The translations under genes and the position numbers were made by a program. A stretch of DNA of 64,000 nt, taken from Erwinia sp. ErVv1. Its GTDB lineage: Bacteria; Pseudomonadota; Gammaproteobacteria; Enterobacterales; Enterobacteriaceae. The stretch is taken from NCBI RefSeq assembly GCF_900068895.1, contig NZ_CDPK01000003.1, forward strand, positions 319,472 to 383,471, in the 5' to 3' direction. This document shows positions 9,743 through 18,516 of this stretch, piece after piece (positions within the stretch are counted from its first letter, which is position 1; every line of letters starts with the position of its first letter). The notes beneath the pieces are model-generated. The model was not told where the DNA came from. It saw nothing but the letters and a program-made list of their open reading frames with translations, and made no database searches.

Positions 9743-9830
9743 AAAGATACCTCGTATTTTGCATAAAGGATGTTGTTCGCGCTGCGGTGCATCCTGCAGT
9801 TCCCGTTTCGGCGGCGCATACTGATGAAGT

Positions 9831-9846
9831 AGCAAAGGCTGTGCCA
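9831..9846 (-). promoter_or_regulatory. Sigma-54 promoter of rutA
   Basis: Read on the minus strand the site is TGGCACAGCCTTTGCT, matching the sigma-54 consensus TGGCAC-N5-TTGCW at every fixed position. It is about 90 bases upstream of the rutA ATG. The E. coli rut operon is known to be NtrC/sigma-54 controlled, which fits. Confidence 0.88.
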
Positions 9847-9908
9847 GGTTAGCAATACGCTATATATTCAGCAGGTTGAGAAATTTTGTTAAAGTAAAGT
9901 AGAGCGTT

Positions 9909-9934
9909 TGGTCCGAAATGGACCATTTGGTAAA
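9909..9934. promoter_or_regulatory. RutR operator region
   Basis: The 16-bp sequence TGGACCATTTGGTAAA (9919-9934) matches the RutR palindrome TTGACCANNTGGTCAA at all but two fixed positions. It overlaps a second inverted repeat TGGTCC-N5-GGACCA at 9909-9925. It lies between rutA and rutR, where an operator responsive to uracil is expected. Confidence 0.8.
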
Positions 9935-9962
9935 AAGAATGTGCACAGAAAACAGGCAGGTC

Positions 9963-9979
9963 TGTTCCATGTCGGTGCA
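9963..9979. promoter_or_regulatory. Possible NtrC enhancer site
   Basis: TGTTCCATGTCGGTGCA resembles the 17-bp NtrC palindrome (TGCACC-N5-GGTGCA): one half-site is perfect and the other partly degenerate. It sits about 120 bases upstream of the sigma-54 promoter, a usual distance for an NtrC enhancer. Only one site was found by eye. Confidence 0.45.
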
Positions 9980-10044
9980 GGTCACCTGTTTTTTTCCGGT
10001 GAGGGCGGTCCAGGCTGGCCTGCGAAACAGATGATGGAGTCACG

Positions 10045-10692
10045 GTGAATTCAACAGATAAATTACCGCTTAAAACGGCGACGCGTCGTTCCAAAGCGGT
10101 AGCCGCGAAGCGCACGGCGATTGTAAATGCGGCACTGGCGCTCTTTTCTCAGTTTGGGCTACACGGAACAACGCTGGATAAAGTGGCGGAGGGGGCGGAC
10201 GTGTCGAAAACTAATCTGCTTTACTATTACCCCTCAAAAGAGGCGCTTTATATTGCCGTGCTGAAGGATATTCTCGACGTCTGGCTGGCACCCCTTCGTG
10301 CCCTCAACAATGAACAGCAACCACTGGAAGCGATTCGCGATTATATTCGTCTCAAGCTCGAGGTTTCCCGCGATCATCCCCAGGCATCGAGGCTGTTCTG
10401 TATGGAGATGCTGCAGGGAGCGCCATTGTTAAAAGGCGAGCTTGAAAGCTCACTCCGGGCGCTGGTGGAGGAGAAGTCATCGGTGATTGATGAGTGGATC
10501 AGACAGGGCAGACTGGCACCCGTTCAGCCGGATCACCTGATCTTTATGCTATGGGCGGTCACGCAGCACTACGCGGATTTCGCCAGTCAGGTAGAGGCCG
10601 TCACCGGCAGGACCTTAAATGATGAGAGTTTTTTCAGGCAGACGCTGGAAAACGTGCAGCGGATGGTAATTGAAGGCATTCGGGTACGCTAA
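10045..10692 (+). CDS. rutR: Pyrimidine-utilisation regulator RutR (TetR family)
   Basis: TetR-family DNA-binding regulator that senses uracil/thymine and represses rutABCDEFG. The helix-turn-helix is at about residues 30-65 (AALALFSQFGLHGTTLDKVA then SKTNLLYYYPSKEALY). The C-terminal ligand domain contains HPQASRLFCMEMLQGAPLL as in E. coli RutR. Start is a GTG at 10045 with GGAG six bases upstream; no in-frame ATG fits. It is transcribed divergently from the operon it controls, with the operator in between. Confidence 0.94.
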   Translation: MNSTDKLPLKTATRRSKAVAAKRTAIVNAALALFSQFGLHGTTLDKVAEGADVSKTNLLYYYPSKEALYIAVLKDILDVWLAPLRALNNEQQPLEAIRDYIRLKLEVSRDHPQASRLFCMEMLQGAPLLKGELESSLRALVEEKSSVIDEWIRQGRLAPVQPDHLIFMLWAVTQHYADFASQVEAVTGRTLNDESFFRQTLENVQRMVIEGIRVR

Positions 10693-10693
10693 G

Positions 10694-10716
10694 CGGCGGG
10701 CCTGGTTGGCCCGCCG
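10694..10716. terminator. Hairpin between rutR and cycA ends
   Basis: A perfect 9-bp stem (CGGCGGGCC/GGCCCGCCG, loop TGGTT) lies between the converging rutR and cycA genes, one base beyond the rutR stop. Only a short T-stretch follows, so it is a probable but not certain bidirectional terminator. Confidence 0.6.
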
Positions 10717-10722
10717 TTAACG

Positions 10723-12120
10723 TCAGCTGGGCCTGCGGCGCTGGCGGAGCCACCAGCCAATAGCCAGCAAAATAAACCACACCGGGGTCACCATAAGCGC
10801 TTGCCGTGTATCCTCCTGAAGCGTAAGCAGGACGAGAACAAACGCAAAAAAGGCCAGGCAAACCCAGCACATTACCTTGCCAAGGGGCATCTTATAGATG
10901 GACTCTGCGTGCAGCTGCGGTCGCTTTTTGCGGTAAACCAGGTACGAGCAGAGAATAATGCTCCAGACAAACATAAACAGAATGGCCGACACGGTGGTGA
11001 CCAGCGTAAAGACTTTCATCACGTTGGGGATCAGGTAAATCAGCGCCACGCCGCCCAGCAGACAGAAGCATGAAAAGAACAGACCGGCAGTAGGCACCGC
11101 ACGGCGTGACAGTCTGCCGAAACTGCGATGCGCGGCTCCCTGTTGTGCCAGGCCGTAAAGCATACGGCTGGTGGAGAAAATACCGCTGTTAGCCGAGGAG
11201 GCCGCCGAGGTCAGCACAACGAAATTAACGATACTGGCCGCAGCGGGCAGACCGATAAGCATGAACATTTCCACAAACGGACTGCGATCGGCGACGACCT
11301 TATCCCACGGCGTGACCGCCATAATGACCACCAGCGAAAGCACATAAAACATAATAATGCGCAGTGGAATGGCGTTGATGGCCCTTGGCAGCACCCGTTC
11401 AGGGTCCTGCGTTTCTGCCGCTGCGGTACCCACCAGTTCAATGCCGACAAAGGCGAAAATCGCTATCTGAAAGCCAGCAAAAAAGCCGCTCAGGCCTTTA
11501 GGAAACATCCCGCCGCGATCCCAGAGGTGTGTCAACGAGGCCGTTCCGCCGCCGGGGGAAGGGTAGTGCATGGCAATGAGTACGATGCCGGTAACGATCA
11601 ATGCAACAATGGCGACGATTTTGATAATCGCGAACCAGAACTCCATTTCACCAAACAGTTTGACCGTCGCGATATTGAGCGACAGGAAAACGAAGATACA
11701 GAGCAGGGCGCTCATCCAGATTGAAAAGTCCGGGAACCAGAGCTGAAAATAGGCGCTGATCGCGACCACATCCGCAATTCCGGTTACCACCCAGCAGAAC
11801 CAGTACGTCCATCCGGTAAAAAAGCCCGCCCAGGGCCCGAGCAGATCTGCTGCGAAGTCGCTAAAGGATTTGTACTCTAAATTAGAGAGCAGCAGTTCGC
11901 CCATGGCGCGCATCACGAAAAACAGCATAAAGCCGATGATCATATACACGAATATGATCGACGGACCCGCCAAACTGATGGTTTTACCGGAGCCCATAAA
12001 CAGGCCTGTGCCGATGGCACCGCCGATGGCAATGAGCTGGATATGTCTGTTGTTGAGGTTACGCCGGAGCTCGCCCGGCGCCTCTGATGCCTGGGTCGCG
12101 TCTTTAGATTGGTCAACCAT
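10723..12120 (-). CDS. cycA: D-serine/D-alanine/glycine:H+ symporter CycA
   Basis: Inner-membrane amino-acid permease of the APC superfamily importing glycine, D-alanine and D-serine. The N-terminus contains LRRNLNNRHIQLIAIGGAIG followed by the TGLFMGSGK substrate-binding motif. Long stretches such as SNLEYKSFSDFAADLLGPW and SSANSGIFSTSRMLYGLAQ are nearly identical to E. coli CycA, and about twelve hydrophobic segments are visible. At 465 residues it is close to the family length. In E. coli it is repressed by the sRNA GcvB; no such target was checked here. Confidence 0.93.
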   Translation of the reverse strand: MVDQSKDATQASEAPGELRRNLNNRHIQLIAIGGAIGTGLFMGSGKTISLAGPSIIFVYMIIGFMLFFVMRAMGELLLSNLEYKSFSDFAADLLGPWAGFFTGWTYWFCWVVTGIADVVAISAYFQLWFPDFSIWMSALLCIFVFLSLNIATVKLFGEMEFWFAIIKIVAIVALIVTGIVLIAMHYPSPGGGTASLTHLWDRGGMFPKGLSGFFAGFQIAIFAFVGIELVGTAAAETQDPERVLPRAINAIPLRIIMFYVLSLVVIMAVTPWDKVVADRSPFVEMFMLIGLPAAASIVNFVVLTSAASSANSGIFSTSRMLYGLAQQGAAHRSFGRLSRRAVPTAGLFFSCFCLLGGVALIYLIPNVMKVFTLVTTVSAILFMFVWSIILCSYLVYRKKRPQLHAESIYKMPLGKVMCWVCLAFFAFVLVLLTLQEDTRQALMVTPVWFILLAIGWWLRQRRRPS

Positions 12121-13007
12121 AACGAAGTTATTGTCCTTTAGTGATGTTGTCTGAGCTCTGTGGGCTCTTAGTGGGTCGTTTAAAAAAGCGAATTCAGCAC
12201 TACCTTAAGGTAACTCAGCTTCAGGTCGCTAATATTTTTTCATCGCGGTCAACCACGTACTGGATTCAGGGAAGCAGAATCCCCGCCTGACCTGCGTTTT
12301 GGGGCGCAAAGCTTAACGTAAAAGCGACCCGGATACAGGGAAAGTTCAGTAAAGCCCCTCCCAACTGCGCAAAAACGAGACGACATCGCTAATCCCGTGT
12401 CCCAGCTTACTGTGCAGCTGCATCTGTGCATGACTGGCTGGAAGGAAGGTGACAAAATTTCACTATAAATTAACCTTCGATATCATTTAGGCAGGGTAAC
12501 GCGCATGAGAGAGCGGTAATTGCATGGCTATAATTAAGTAAAATTAATATTATATTACCATTGAAATAAAAGCCAAATTAGCCTTTCTCTGGTATTTAAT
12601 CTACTTATATCAGGCAATTAAAAACATGCTTTTTCCTGTTATTACGCTTTCACCCGCATTAAACATGAGTAAAATTAAAAAATTTTATATAAATTTTTGG
12701 ATTCTGACAGGGTCAAAATTATTGAATGTTTATAGGAAAAATCCTATTCTAGGCGGGATGGCCGGTTTTTGAGAACAGGTTGGCCAGCTGAACAGCCTGG
12801 GTAGAGTGAAATGCTGCAAGGTCTTTGTCGGTCAATAATCCAGCAAAGCGCGCCCCATAAAAATGTTCATTTCGGGGTTATTATCACAGTTGTGGTTTTT
12901 ATGGGATTGCAATGCGGTCTTGCTCTTTTTTATTCATTTTTTTGCCCCATATTACTGTAAATAACCGGAACAGGAGGGGATAGCGACAACCCTCCGATGA
13001 GGCATTA
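12121..13007. other. Large AT-rich intergenic region between cycA and luxR
   Basis: No credible gene in 887 bp. The stretch 12480-12760 is markedly AT-rich. Two structured sites are visible: a palindrome ATAGGA-AAAA-TCCTAT at 12732-12747, and a 10-bp inverted repeat CCCATAAAAA/TTTTTATGGG (12854-12863 and 12896-12905) separated by 32 bases. Both lie upstream of luxR and could be regulator binding sites. Divergent promoters for cycA and luxR must be here. Confidence 0.5.
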
Positions 13008-13730
13008 ATGATTGGCAGTAACTATTTCAGCTGGCGTAACGAAATGCGGGCTGCTTTGGATGATGTGAGCGATGCCGCCGAAATAATGTGCGTCATTGAG
13101 CAGCAGACGATTAAGCTGGGACTTAAGTTTTACGCGTTATATATCCGACATCCGATTCCTTTTACGCGGCCAAAGACCTTTGTTTATAGTAATTATCCCA
13201 GAAAATGGGTCAGGCTTTATCAGAATGAGGACTTTGCGGCTATAGACCCCGTTATCAATTACTGCAAGGTGCCGGGGAAAATATTTTTATGGAGTGACCC
13301 CGTTAGCTGCGGAGATAGCAGGGTACTGATGACCGCACAGGAGTACGGGATTTGCTCAGGTTTTTCCTGTTCCACCATGGCCCTCAACCGAGCCACAGGG
13401 ATATTATCTATGGCATCGCACGAACCTGTTGAAAAAATAAGATTAGTGCAGGAAGATCAGCTAAAGCTCCAGCATTTAGTGGTCCTGGTGCTTGAAGCGT
13501 TACAGCGTGTAAAAGATATTTCGATGTCGGTTATGAACATGGAATTAAGCCAGCGCGAGTTGGAGATTCTAAAATGGACGGCAGAGGGTAAAACTTCAGC
13601 GGAAATATCCCTCATACTCTGTATTTCGGAAAATACCGTTAACTTTCATCAAAAAAATATGCAAAAAAGGTTTAATGCGCCTAACCGAACCCAGGTGGCC
13701 TCCTACGCGGCTGCGATGGGATTAATCTGA
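13008..13730 (+). CDS. LuxR-family quorum-sensing regulator (PhzR-like)
   Basis: Transcription factor that binds an N-acyl-homoserine lactone and then DNA. The 240-residue protein has an N-terminal autoinducer-binding domain with the conserved ligand-pocket residues Trp67, Tyr71, Asp80, Pro81 and Trp95, and Gly118 in the GICSGFS segment. The C-terminal LuxR helix-turn-helix is at about 175-240 (LSQRELEILKWTAEGKTSAEIS, then ENTVNFHQKNMQKRF). It is followed by a cognate-type synthase gene on the same strand, with a lux/phz box 10 bases after its stop codon. The tandem order and box resemble phzR-phzI of pseudomonads rather than the convergent esaR-esaI arrangement. Activator versus repressor mode cannot be read from sequence. 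Confidence 0.9.
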   Translation: MIGSNYFSWRNEMRAALDDVSDAAEIMCVIEQQTIKLGLKFYALYIRHPIPFTRPKTFVYSNYPRKWVRLYQNEDFAAIDPVINYCKVPGKIFLWSDPVSCGDSRVLMTAQEYGICSGFSCSTMALNRATGILSMASHEPVEKIRLVQEDQLKLQHLVVLVLEALQRVKDISMSVMNMELSQRELEILKWTAEGKTSAEISLILCISENTVNFHQKNMQKRFNAPNRTQVASYAAAMGLI

Positions 13731-13740
13731 GGGGTAATAC

Positions 13741-13760
13741 AACTACTAAATTTGGTAGTT
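13741..13760. promoter_or_regulatory. lux/phz box upstream of luxI
   Basis: AACTACTAAATTTGGTAGTT is a 20-bp near-perfect palindrome with a single mismatched pair. Its 18-bp core matches the PhzR-type box ACTACAAGATCTGGTAGT at 15 positions. It lies 97 bases upstream of the luxI start and directly after the luxR stop, a classic position for activation of the synthase gene by the LuxR protein. Confidence 0.8.
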
Positions 13761-13782
13761 TCGAATTGCTAATAGGTTGTCT

Positions 13783-13811
13783 ACCCTGCGCTCAGGGTAA
13801 CAACCCTGAGC
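13783..13811 (+). promoter_or_regulatory. Mutually exclusive hairpins in the luxI leader
   Basis: The segment CAGGGT at 13793-13798 can pair upstream with ACCCTG (13783-13788, loop CGCT). It can instead pair downstream as part of a 9-bp stem GCTCAGGGT/ACCCTGAGC (13790-13798 with 13803-13811, loop AACA). The two structures cannot form together. There is no T-run, so this is not a simple terminator. It ends 45 bases before the luxI start. Confidence 0.55.
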
Positions 13812-13856
13812 GGGCCGTCAGGAGCGGCATCCACGAGGGAATGCGTCAGGGGAATA

Positions 13857-14480
13857 ATGATGAAAATTATACAAACAAAACTTAAGGACATGCCTTCCTC
13901 CTTACTGGTCGAATTGGGAAGCTACCGCTACAGCGTTTTTGCCAGGGGGGAAGGGTGGTCAATTCCATCACGACTCAGCACGCCTGGTCAGGAGTACGAT
14001 CGCTTTGACCGCTCAGACGTGACATGGCTGATTGCCTGGACGGCTCAGCATGGCATCTGTGGCTGCGCCCGACTGATGGAGTGGCATGAGCCAGAGGCCA
14101 GCCTGGCCTCGGAGAGTAGAAGCAGTAAAAACCCGCTGCCGGCCTGGGAAATGTCGCGGTTTTCAGCCCGACTTGAAATCGATTCGGAGCTACCGCTGAG
14201 TATTTTGTGGCACTGCGTCCAGCTGGCAGAACAGTCAGGGATCCGCTTTCTCTATAGTGCGGCAACGCCTATGCTGGAGCATATGTTCGAGAAAAATCAG
14301 GTGGTCTATGAGCCACTGACGGCGGGCGTCATCCAGTCTGAAGACAACCTTTTCGCCGTACGCATTCCCGTTCAGCAGCCCCACCTTGCGGAGAAGTTTC
14401 GCGGCGCGCGGCGCTTCAGCCCGGAGGAAGTACTGCCCACGCTGGGCGTTTCCGTTAGCTGGGGTTCCAGGGGGCGCTAG
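13857..14480 (+). CDS. N-acyl-homoserine-lactone synthase (LuxI family)
   Basis: Makes the diffusible acyl-homoserine lactone signal from S-adenosylmethionine and an acyl-ACP. All eight residues conserved in LuxI synthases are present: Arg24, Phe28, Trp34, Asp48, Asp51, Arg72, Glu98 and Arg101. At 207 residues it is a normal length. A short low-homology insertion (about 80-95) lies between the active-site halves. Two adjacent ATG codons are possible starts, with AGGGGA upstream. The stop overlaps the stop of the converging glpM-like gene by two to four bases (CTAG). Acyl-chain specificity cannot be predicted. Confidence 0.92.
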   Translation: MMKIIQTKLKDMPSSLLVELGSYRYSVFARGEGWSIPSRLSTPGQEYDRFDRSDVTWLIAWTAQHGICGCARLMEWHEPEASLASESRSSKNPLPAWEMSRFSARLEIDSELPLSILWHCVQLAEQSGIRFLYSAATPMLEHMFEKNQVVYEPLTAGVIQSEDNLFAVRIPVQQPHLAEKFRGARRFSPEEVLPTLGVSVSWGSRGR

Positions 14481-14815
14481 CCCTGGAATTTTGCCCACAG
14501 CGAAATCAGCACGCCGGCAGCCACGCACCAGCACAACACGCCGCTGCCTAACGCCACAGGCAGCCGCATGAATCCCGTAAAGTACCAAAGGGAAAGCAGA
14601 TAGATAAAGTAGGGAATAATCGCCCACATGCCAAATATCAGGGTAGTGCGCAATGCCTGAACACCACGTTCACTGCCCACGATATAATGTGCAATCAGCG
14701 CAAAGGTAGGGAAAAGAGGCAGGAGCCCTGCAATATAATAGCTGCGCGTTTTAGACAGGATGCCGATCAGCACCACAACCAGCGCGCCCAATAACGCCTT
14801 AAAGAGTAAGCCCAT
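14477..14815 (-). CDS. ydgC: GlpM family inner-membrane protein (YdgC)
   Basis: A 112-residue membrane protein with about four hydrophobic segments, matching E. coli YdgC and Pseudomonas GlpM. Shared stretches are the N-terminal KALLGALVVVLIGILSKT, YYIAGLLPLFPTFALIAHYI and IIPYFIYLLSLWYFTGFMRL. GlpM was linked to alginate production in Pseudomonas; its role in enterobacteria is unknown. It converges on and overlaps the luxI stop codon. Confidence 0.88.
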   Translation of the reverse strand: MGLLFKALLGALVVVLIGILSKTRSYYIAGLLPLFPTFALIAHYIVGSERGVQALRTTLIFGMWAIIPYFIYLLSLWYFTGFMRLPVALGSGVLCWCVAAGVLISLWAKFQG

Positions 14816-14897
14816 TGTTTCCTGTATTCTCTATGAGAAAAACCCACAATCTAACATTCGTGGGCGAAAATCAATGGGCTGAGAATAGGATTATCCG

Positions 14898-15122
14898 TTA
14901 CTGGCGATAAGCCTGCTTGATCTGCTTGATGGTGCCGCTGAACACTTCAGCCTGCTCTTCATCGGTTAACTGATTAATGTACCTTTCCATATTGATAATG
15001 ACTTTACCGGCATCAGCCTGGCCCATACCCTTTAACATAAATGTCACCAGTGCTTTCATACATGCCACTTCTTTGGCCAGAGTTTCAGTTTCTTCGCTGG
15101 TTGAAAAGTCTGTATTGCTCAT
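14898..15122 (-). CDS. yecF: YecF family protein (DUF2594)
   Basis: A 74-residue soluble protein resembling E. coli YecF: the N-terminus SNTDFSTSEE, the central MGQADAGKV and the C-terminus VFSGTIKQIKQAYRQ are shared. Function unknown. In E. coli yecF sits beside sdiA and uvrY; here it is beside uvrY, while a full luxR-luxI pair lies just beyond ydgC. Start supported by AAGGAAAA upstream. Confidence 0.9.
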   Translation of the reverse strand: MSNTDFSTSEETETLAKEVACMKALVTFMLKGMGQADAGKVIINMERYINQLTDEEQAEVFSGTIKQIKQAYRQ

Positions 15123-15361
15123 GATTTTTCCTTATAAGTCATCTCAACTTCACCGGCCCGACAGCTGCCGCTGGTACTGTAAACTGGTAACAAGTATACC
15201 ACATAAGAAACGCCCGCGATCGCCTCGGAGAGCGGACCGCCGTAAATTTCATCCGCGGGATATGTCAATTTTTTCTGTTCTATCGGGGGTTAAAAGAGGT
15301 AAGATCGTCCATCGGAAAATCCCTAAATACCGTAGCTGATATCCCCTTTTGGAGAGAACCC

Positions 15362-16021
15362 TTGATAAGCGTTCTGCTTGTAGATGACCATGAACTTGTC
15401 CGCGCGGGCATCCGCCGCATACTGGAAGACATCAAAGGTTTTCAGGTGGTGGGTGAATCCAACTGTGGCGAAGATGCGGTGAAATGGTGCCGTGTAAACA
15501 GCGTAGATATCGTGCTAATGGACATGAATATGCCTGGCATCGGCGGTCTTGAAGCTACACGTAAAATCGTGCGCTACAATCCCGATATCAAAATAATCAT
15601 GCTCACTATACATACCGAAAACCCTCTGCCCGCGCGAGTCATGCAGGCCGGGGCAGCGGGCTATCTGAGTAAAGGTGCGGCCCCTCAGGAAGTGGTCAAT
15701 GCTATTCGTTCCGTCAATGCCGGGCAGCGCTATATCGCCTCTGATATCGCCCAGCAGATGGCGTTAAGCCAGATTGAACCTCAGAAAACGGATTCCCCCT
15801 TCGATAGTTTGTCGGAACGTGAATTACAGATTATGCTGATGATCACACGGGGTCAAAAAGTGGCAGATATTTCAGAGCAGCTGAGCCTGAGCCCCAAAAC
15901 AGTTAACAGCTACCGCTACCGGATGTTCAGTAAGCTCAACATCAGCGGTGACGTAGAGTTAACGCACCTGGCCATTCGCCATGGCCTGTTTAATCCGGAG
16001 TCGTTGATCAGTAGTGAATGA
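15362..16021 (+). CDS. uvrY: Response regulator UvrY (GacA/SirA)
   Basis: NarL/FixJ-type response regulator partnered with the BarA sensor kinase; it activates the Csr small RNAs. The receiver domain has the acidic pocket Asp8-Asp9, the phosphoacceptor Asp54 (LMDMNMPG) and the conserved Lys in YLSKGAAP. The LuxR-type helix-turn-helix is near 150-205 ([18 protein letters not shown], then [17 protein letters not shown]). The start is TTG at 15362 with GGAGAG seven bases upstream, giving the expected 219 residues. The 3' end overlaps uvrC by 8 bases, so the two are co-transcribed. Confidence 0.95.
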   Translation: MISVLLVDDHELVRAGIRRILEDIKGFQVVGESNCGEDAVKWCRVNSVDIVLMDMNMPGIGGLEATRKIVRYNPDIKIIMLTIHTENPLPARVMQAGAAGYLSKGAAPQEVVNAIRSVNAGQRYIASDIAQQMALSQIEPQKTDSPFDSLSERELQIMLMITRGQKVADISEQLSLSPKTVNSYRYRMFSKLNISGDVELTHLAIRHGLFNPESLISSE

Positions 16022-17846
16022 TGTATTTGATGCTAAAACCTTCCTGAAGTCTGTGACCAGCCAGCCCGGCGTCTACCGTATGTATGATGCAGGCGAAACG
16101 GTTATCTATGTCGGAAAAGCCAAAGATCTTAAAAAGCGTCTCTCAAGCTACTTTCGCGGCAACCTCGGGAGCCGTAAAACGGAAGCGCTGGTTGACAGCA
16201 TTCGTCAGATTGATGTCACGGTAACGCACACAGAAACCGAAGCGTTACTCCTCGAACATAACTATATCAAGCTGTATCAGCCTCGCTACAACGTGCTGCT
16301 GCGGGATGATAAGTCTTACCCCTATATTTTCCTTAGTGCGGATGCCCATCCACGCCTGGCCAGTCATCGCGGTGCAAAACATGCGAAAGGTGAATACTTC
16401 GGCCCTTTCCCAAATGGTTACGCGGTGCGTGAAACCCTCTCGCTGCTACAGAAAATATTTCCGGTCAGGCAGTGTGAAAATAACGTCTACCGCAATCGCT
16501 CCCGTCCCTGCCTGCAATATCAAATCGGACGCTGCCTGGGACCGTGCGTGGCAGGCCTGGTGTCGGAAGAGGAATACGCGCAGCAAATTTCCTGGGTGCG
16601 GCTCTTTTTATCCGGTAAGGACGATCAGGTCCTTAATCAGCTGGTCGCACGGATGGAGCAGGCCAGCCGCGATCTCAAATTTGAGGAAGCGGGGCGGCTA
16701 CGCGACCAGATCCAGGCGGTGCGACGCGTCACTGAAAAGCAGTTCGTCTCCAATAATGGCGACGATCTGGATGTTATCGGTGTGGCTTTTGACTCGGGTA
16801 TGGCCTGCCTGCACGTCCTCTTTATCCGCCAGGGAAAGGTTCTGGGCAGCCGCAGCTATTTCCCGAAAATACCCGGCGGCACCGAGCTGGCCGAAGTGGT
16901 GCAGACATTTGTTGGACAGTTTTATTTGCAGGGTAGCCAGGCCCGCACGCTTCCTTCCGATATCCTGCTGGACTTCACCCTGCCTGAAAAGGATCTGCTG
17001 GCCGAGTCGCTGACCACCCTTGCCGGACGGCGGGTGACCATCCAAAGCCGTCCGCGAGGCGATCGTGCCCGCTACCTTAAGCTGGCGCGCACTAACGCCA
17101 GCACCGCATTGGTCAGCCGTCTCTCGCAGCAGTCGACGATTCACCAGCGGCTTCACGCGCTGGCGACGGTGCTTAAGCTGCCGGAAATTAACCGCATGGA
17201 GTGCTTTGATATCAGCCATACCATGGGCGAACAGACCATTGCCTCCTGCGTGGTTTTTGACAGTAATGGTCCGCTGCGTGCGGAGTACCGCCGTTACAAT
17301 ATTACGGGCATCACACCGGGCGATGATTACGCGGCAATGAATCAGGTGCTGCGTCGGCGATACGGTAAAGCCATTGAAGAGAATAAAATTCCGGACGTGA
17401 TTCTTATCGACGGCGGCAAGGGTCAGTTAGGACAGGCCAAAACGGTTTTCGCGGAGCTGGATGTGGAGTGGGACAAGAGAAAGCCAATTCTGCTGGGGAT
17501 TGCCAAGGGAACCGATCGTAAGGCCGGGCTGGAAACGCTGTTCTTCGAGCCAGAAGGCGAGGGGTTCTCTCTGCCCCCTGACTCTCCGGCGCTGCACGTG
17601 CTTCAGCATATTCGTGACGATTCTCACAATCATGCCATCACCGGGCATCGTAACAAGCGTGCTAAGGTTAAAAATACCAGCGCACTGGAAACGATTGAGG
17701 GCATTGGTCCGAAACGCCGCCAGCAGCTGCTGAAATACATGGGCGGCCTCCAGCCCCTGATGAATGCGTCGGTGGACGAAATCGCCAGGGTGCCGGGGAT
17801 TTCGCAGTTACTGGCGGAGAAAATCTTTTATTCGCTGAAACACTAA
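16014..17846 (+). CDS. uvrC: Excinuclease ABC subunit C
   Basis: Dual-incision nuclease of nucleotide excision repair. The N-terminal GIY-YIG domain ([20 protein letters not shown] near residues 19-38) makes the 3' cut. Four conserved cysteines lie between about 154 and 180 ([22 protein letters not shown]). The UVR domain that contacts UvrB is near 205-240, and the RNase H-like domain for the 5' cut begins near 390 ([12 protein letters not shown]). Tandem helix-hairpin-helix motifs end the protein ([25 protein letters not shown]). The 610 residues equal the E. coli length. Start is GTG inside the end of uvrY. Confidence 0.96.
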   Translation: MNDVFDAKTFLKSVTSQPGVYRMYDAGETVIYVGKAKDLKKRLSSYFRGNLGSRKTEALVDSIRQIDVTVTHTETEALLLEHNYIKLYQPRYNVLLRDDKSYPYIFLSADAHPRLASHRGAKHAKGEYFGPFPNGYAVRETLSLLQKIFPVRQCENNVYRNRSRPCLQYQIGRCLGPCVAGLVSEEEYAQQISWVRLFLSGKDDQVLNQLVARMEQASRDLKFEEAGRLRDQIQAVRRVTEKQFVSNNGDDLDVIGVAFDSGMACLHVLFIRQGKVLGSRSYFPKIPGGTELAEVVQTFVGQFYLQGSQARTLPSDILLDFTLPEKDLLAESLTTLAGRRVTIQSRPRGDRARYLKLARTNASTALVSRLSQQSTIHQRLHALATVLKLPEINRMECFDISHTMGEQTIASCVVFDSNGPLRAEYRRYNITGITPGDDYAAMNQVLRRRYGKAIEENKIPDVILIDGGKGQLGQAKTVFAELDVEWDKRKPILLGIAKGTDRKAGLETLFFEPEGEGFSLPPDSPALHVLQHIRDDSHNHAITGHRNKRAKVKNTSALETIEGIGPKRRQQLLKYMGGLQPLMNASVDEIARVPGISQLLAEKIFYSLKH

Positions 17847-17917
17847 GCATTGCAACGGTCCGGGCAATGTAGGAACATAGGGACAAATTCTACCCTGCCC
17901 AGACAGTTAGCGTACCT

Positions 17918-18466
17918 ATGCATTTTAACATTCCGACCTTACTTACTCTGTTTCGTGTCGTTTTGATTCCGTTCTTTGTGTTGGCATTCTACCTGCCATT
18001 TCAATGGGCTCCGCTGGCTTGCGCGCTTATTTTTATCGTGGCGGCCATCACTGACTGGTTCGATGGCTACCTTGCCCGACGCCTGAAACAGACCACCCGC
18101 TTTGGCGCGTTCCTCGATCCCGTGGCGGATAAAGTGATGGTGGCAATTGCCCTGGTGCTGGTGGCCGAACACTTCCACGCCTGGTGGGTTACGCTGCCCG
18201 CAGCAACGATGATCGCACGTGAAATTATCATCTCTGCCCTGCGCGAATGGATGGCAGAAATAGGCAAGCGCAGTAGCGTGGCCGTTTCATGGATCGGTAA
18301 AGTCAAAACCACCGCCCAGATGCTCTCTCTCTTTGCGCTGCTCTGGCGCTATGACAGCACCGTTATTGGCATTGGCGTGGTCGCGCTGTATATCGCTGCG
18401 GTGCTGACTTTTTGGTCGATGTTCCAGTATCTCAACGCTGCGCGCGGTGATTTGTTCGAACGGTGA
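17918..18466 (+). CDS. pgsA: CDP-diacylglycerol--glycerol-3-phosphate 3-phosphatidyltransferase
   Basis: Inner-membrane enzyme making phosphatidylglycerophosphate, the committed step to phosphatidylglycerol and cardiolipin. The CDP-alcohol phosphotransferase signature D-x2-DG-x2-AR-x8-G-x3-D-x3-D is complete (starting [10 protein letters not shown], ending [10 protein letters not shown]). About four to five hydrophobic segments are visible over 182 residues. It lies 71 bases after uvrC, as in E. coli, and upstream of the glyW-cysT-leuZ tRNAs. Confidence 0.95.
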   Translation: MHFNIPTLLTLFRVVLIPFFVLAFYLPFQWAPLACALIFIVAAITDWFDGYLARRLKQTTRFGAFLDPVADKVMVAIALVLVAEHFHAWWVTLPAATMIAREIIISALREWMAEIGKRSSVAVSWIGKVKTTAQMLSLFALLWRYDSTVIGIGVVALYIAAVLTFWSMFQYLNAARGDLFER

Positions 18467-18516
18467 TCGATACGATTTAAAAAGCAGCAAACGGATAAAA
18501 TATGAGGATAATTTTA

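Noticed and set aside
9743-9835. N-terminal extension of RutA from an ATG at 9835
   Set aside because: It would start within the sigma-54 promoter and add residues unknown in RutA; the ATG at 9742 has a ribosome-binding site and the conserved N-terminus.
12249-12455. 68-codon minus-strand frame upstream of cycA
   Set aside because: No ribosome-binding site, no recognisable features, and Arg/Ser-rich composition typical of chance frames.
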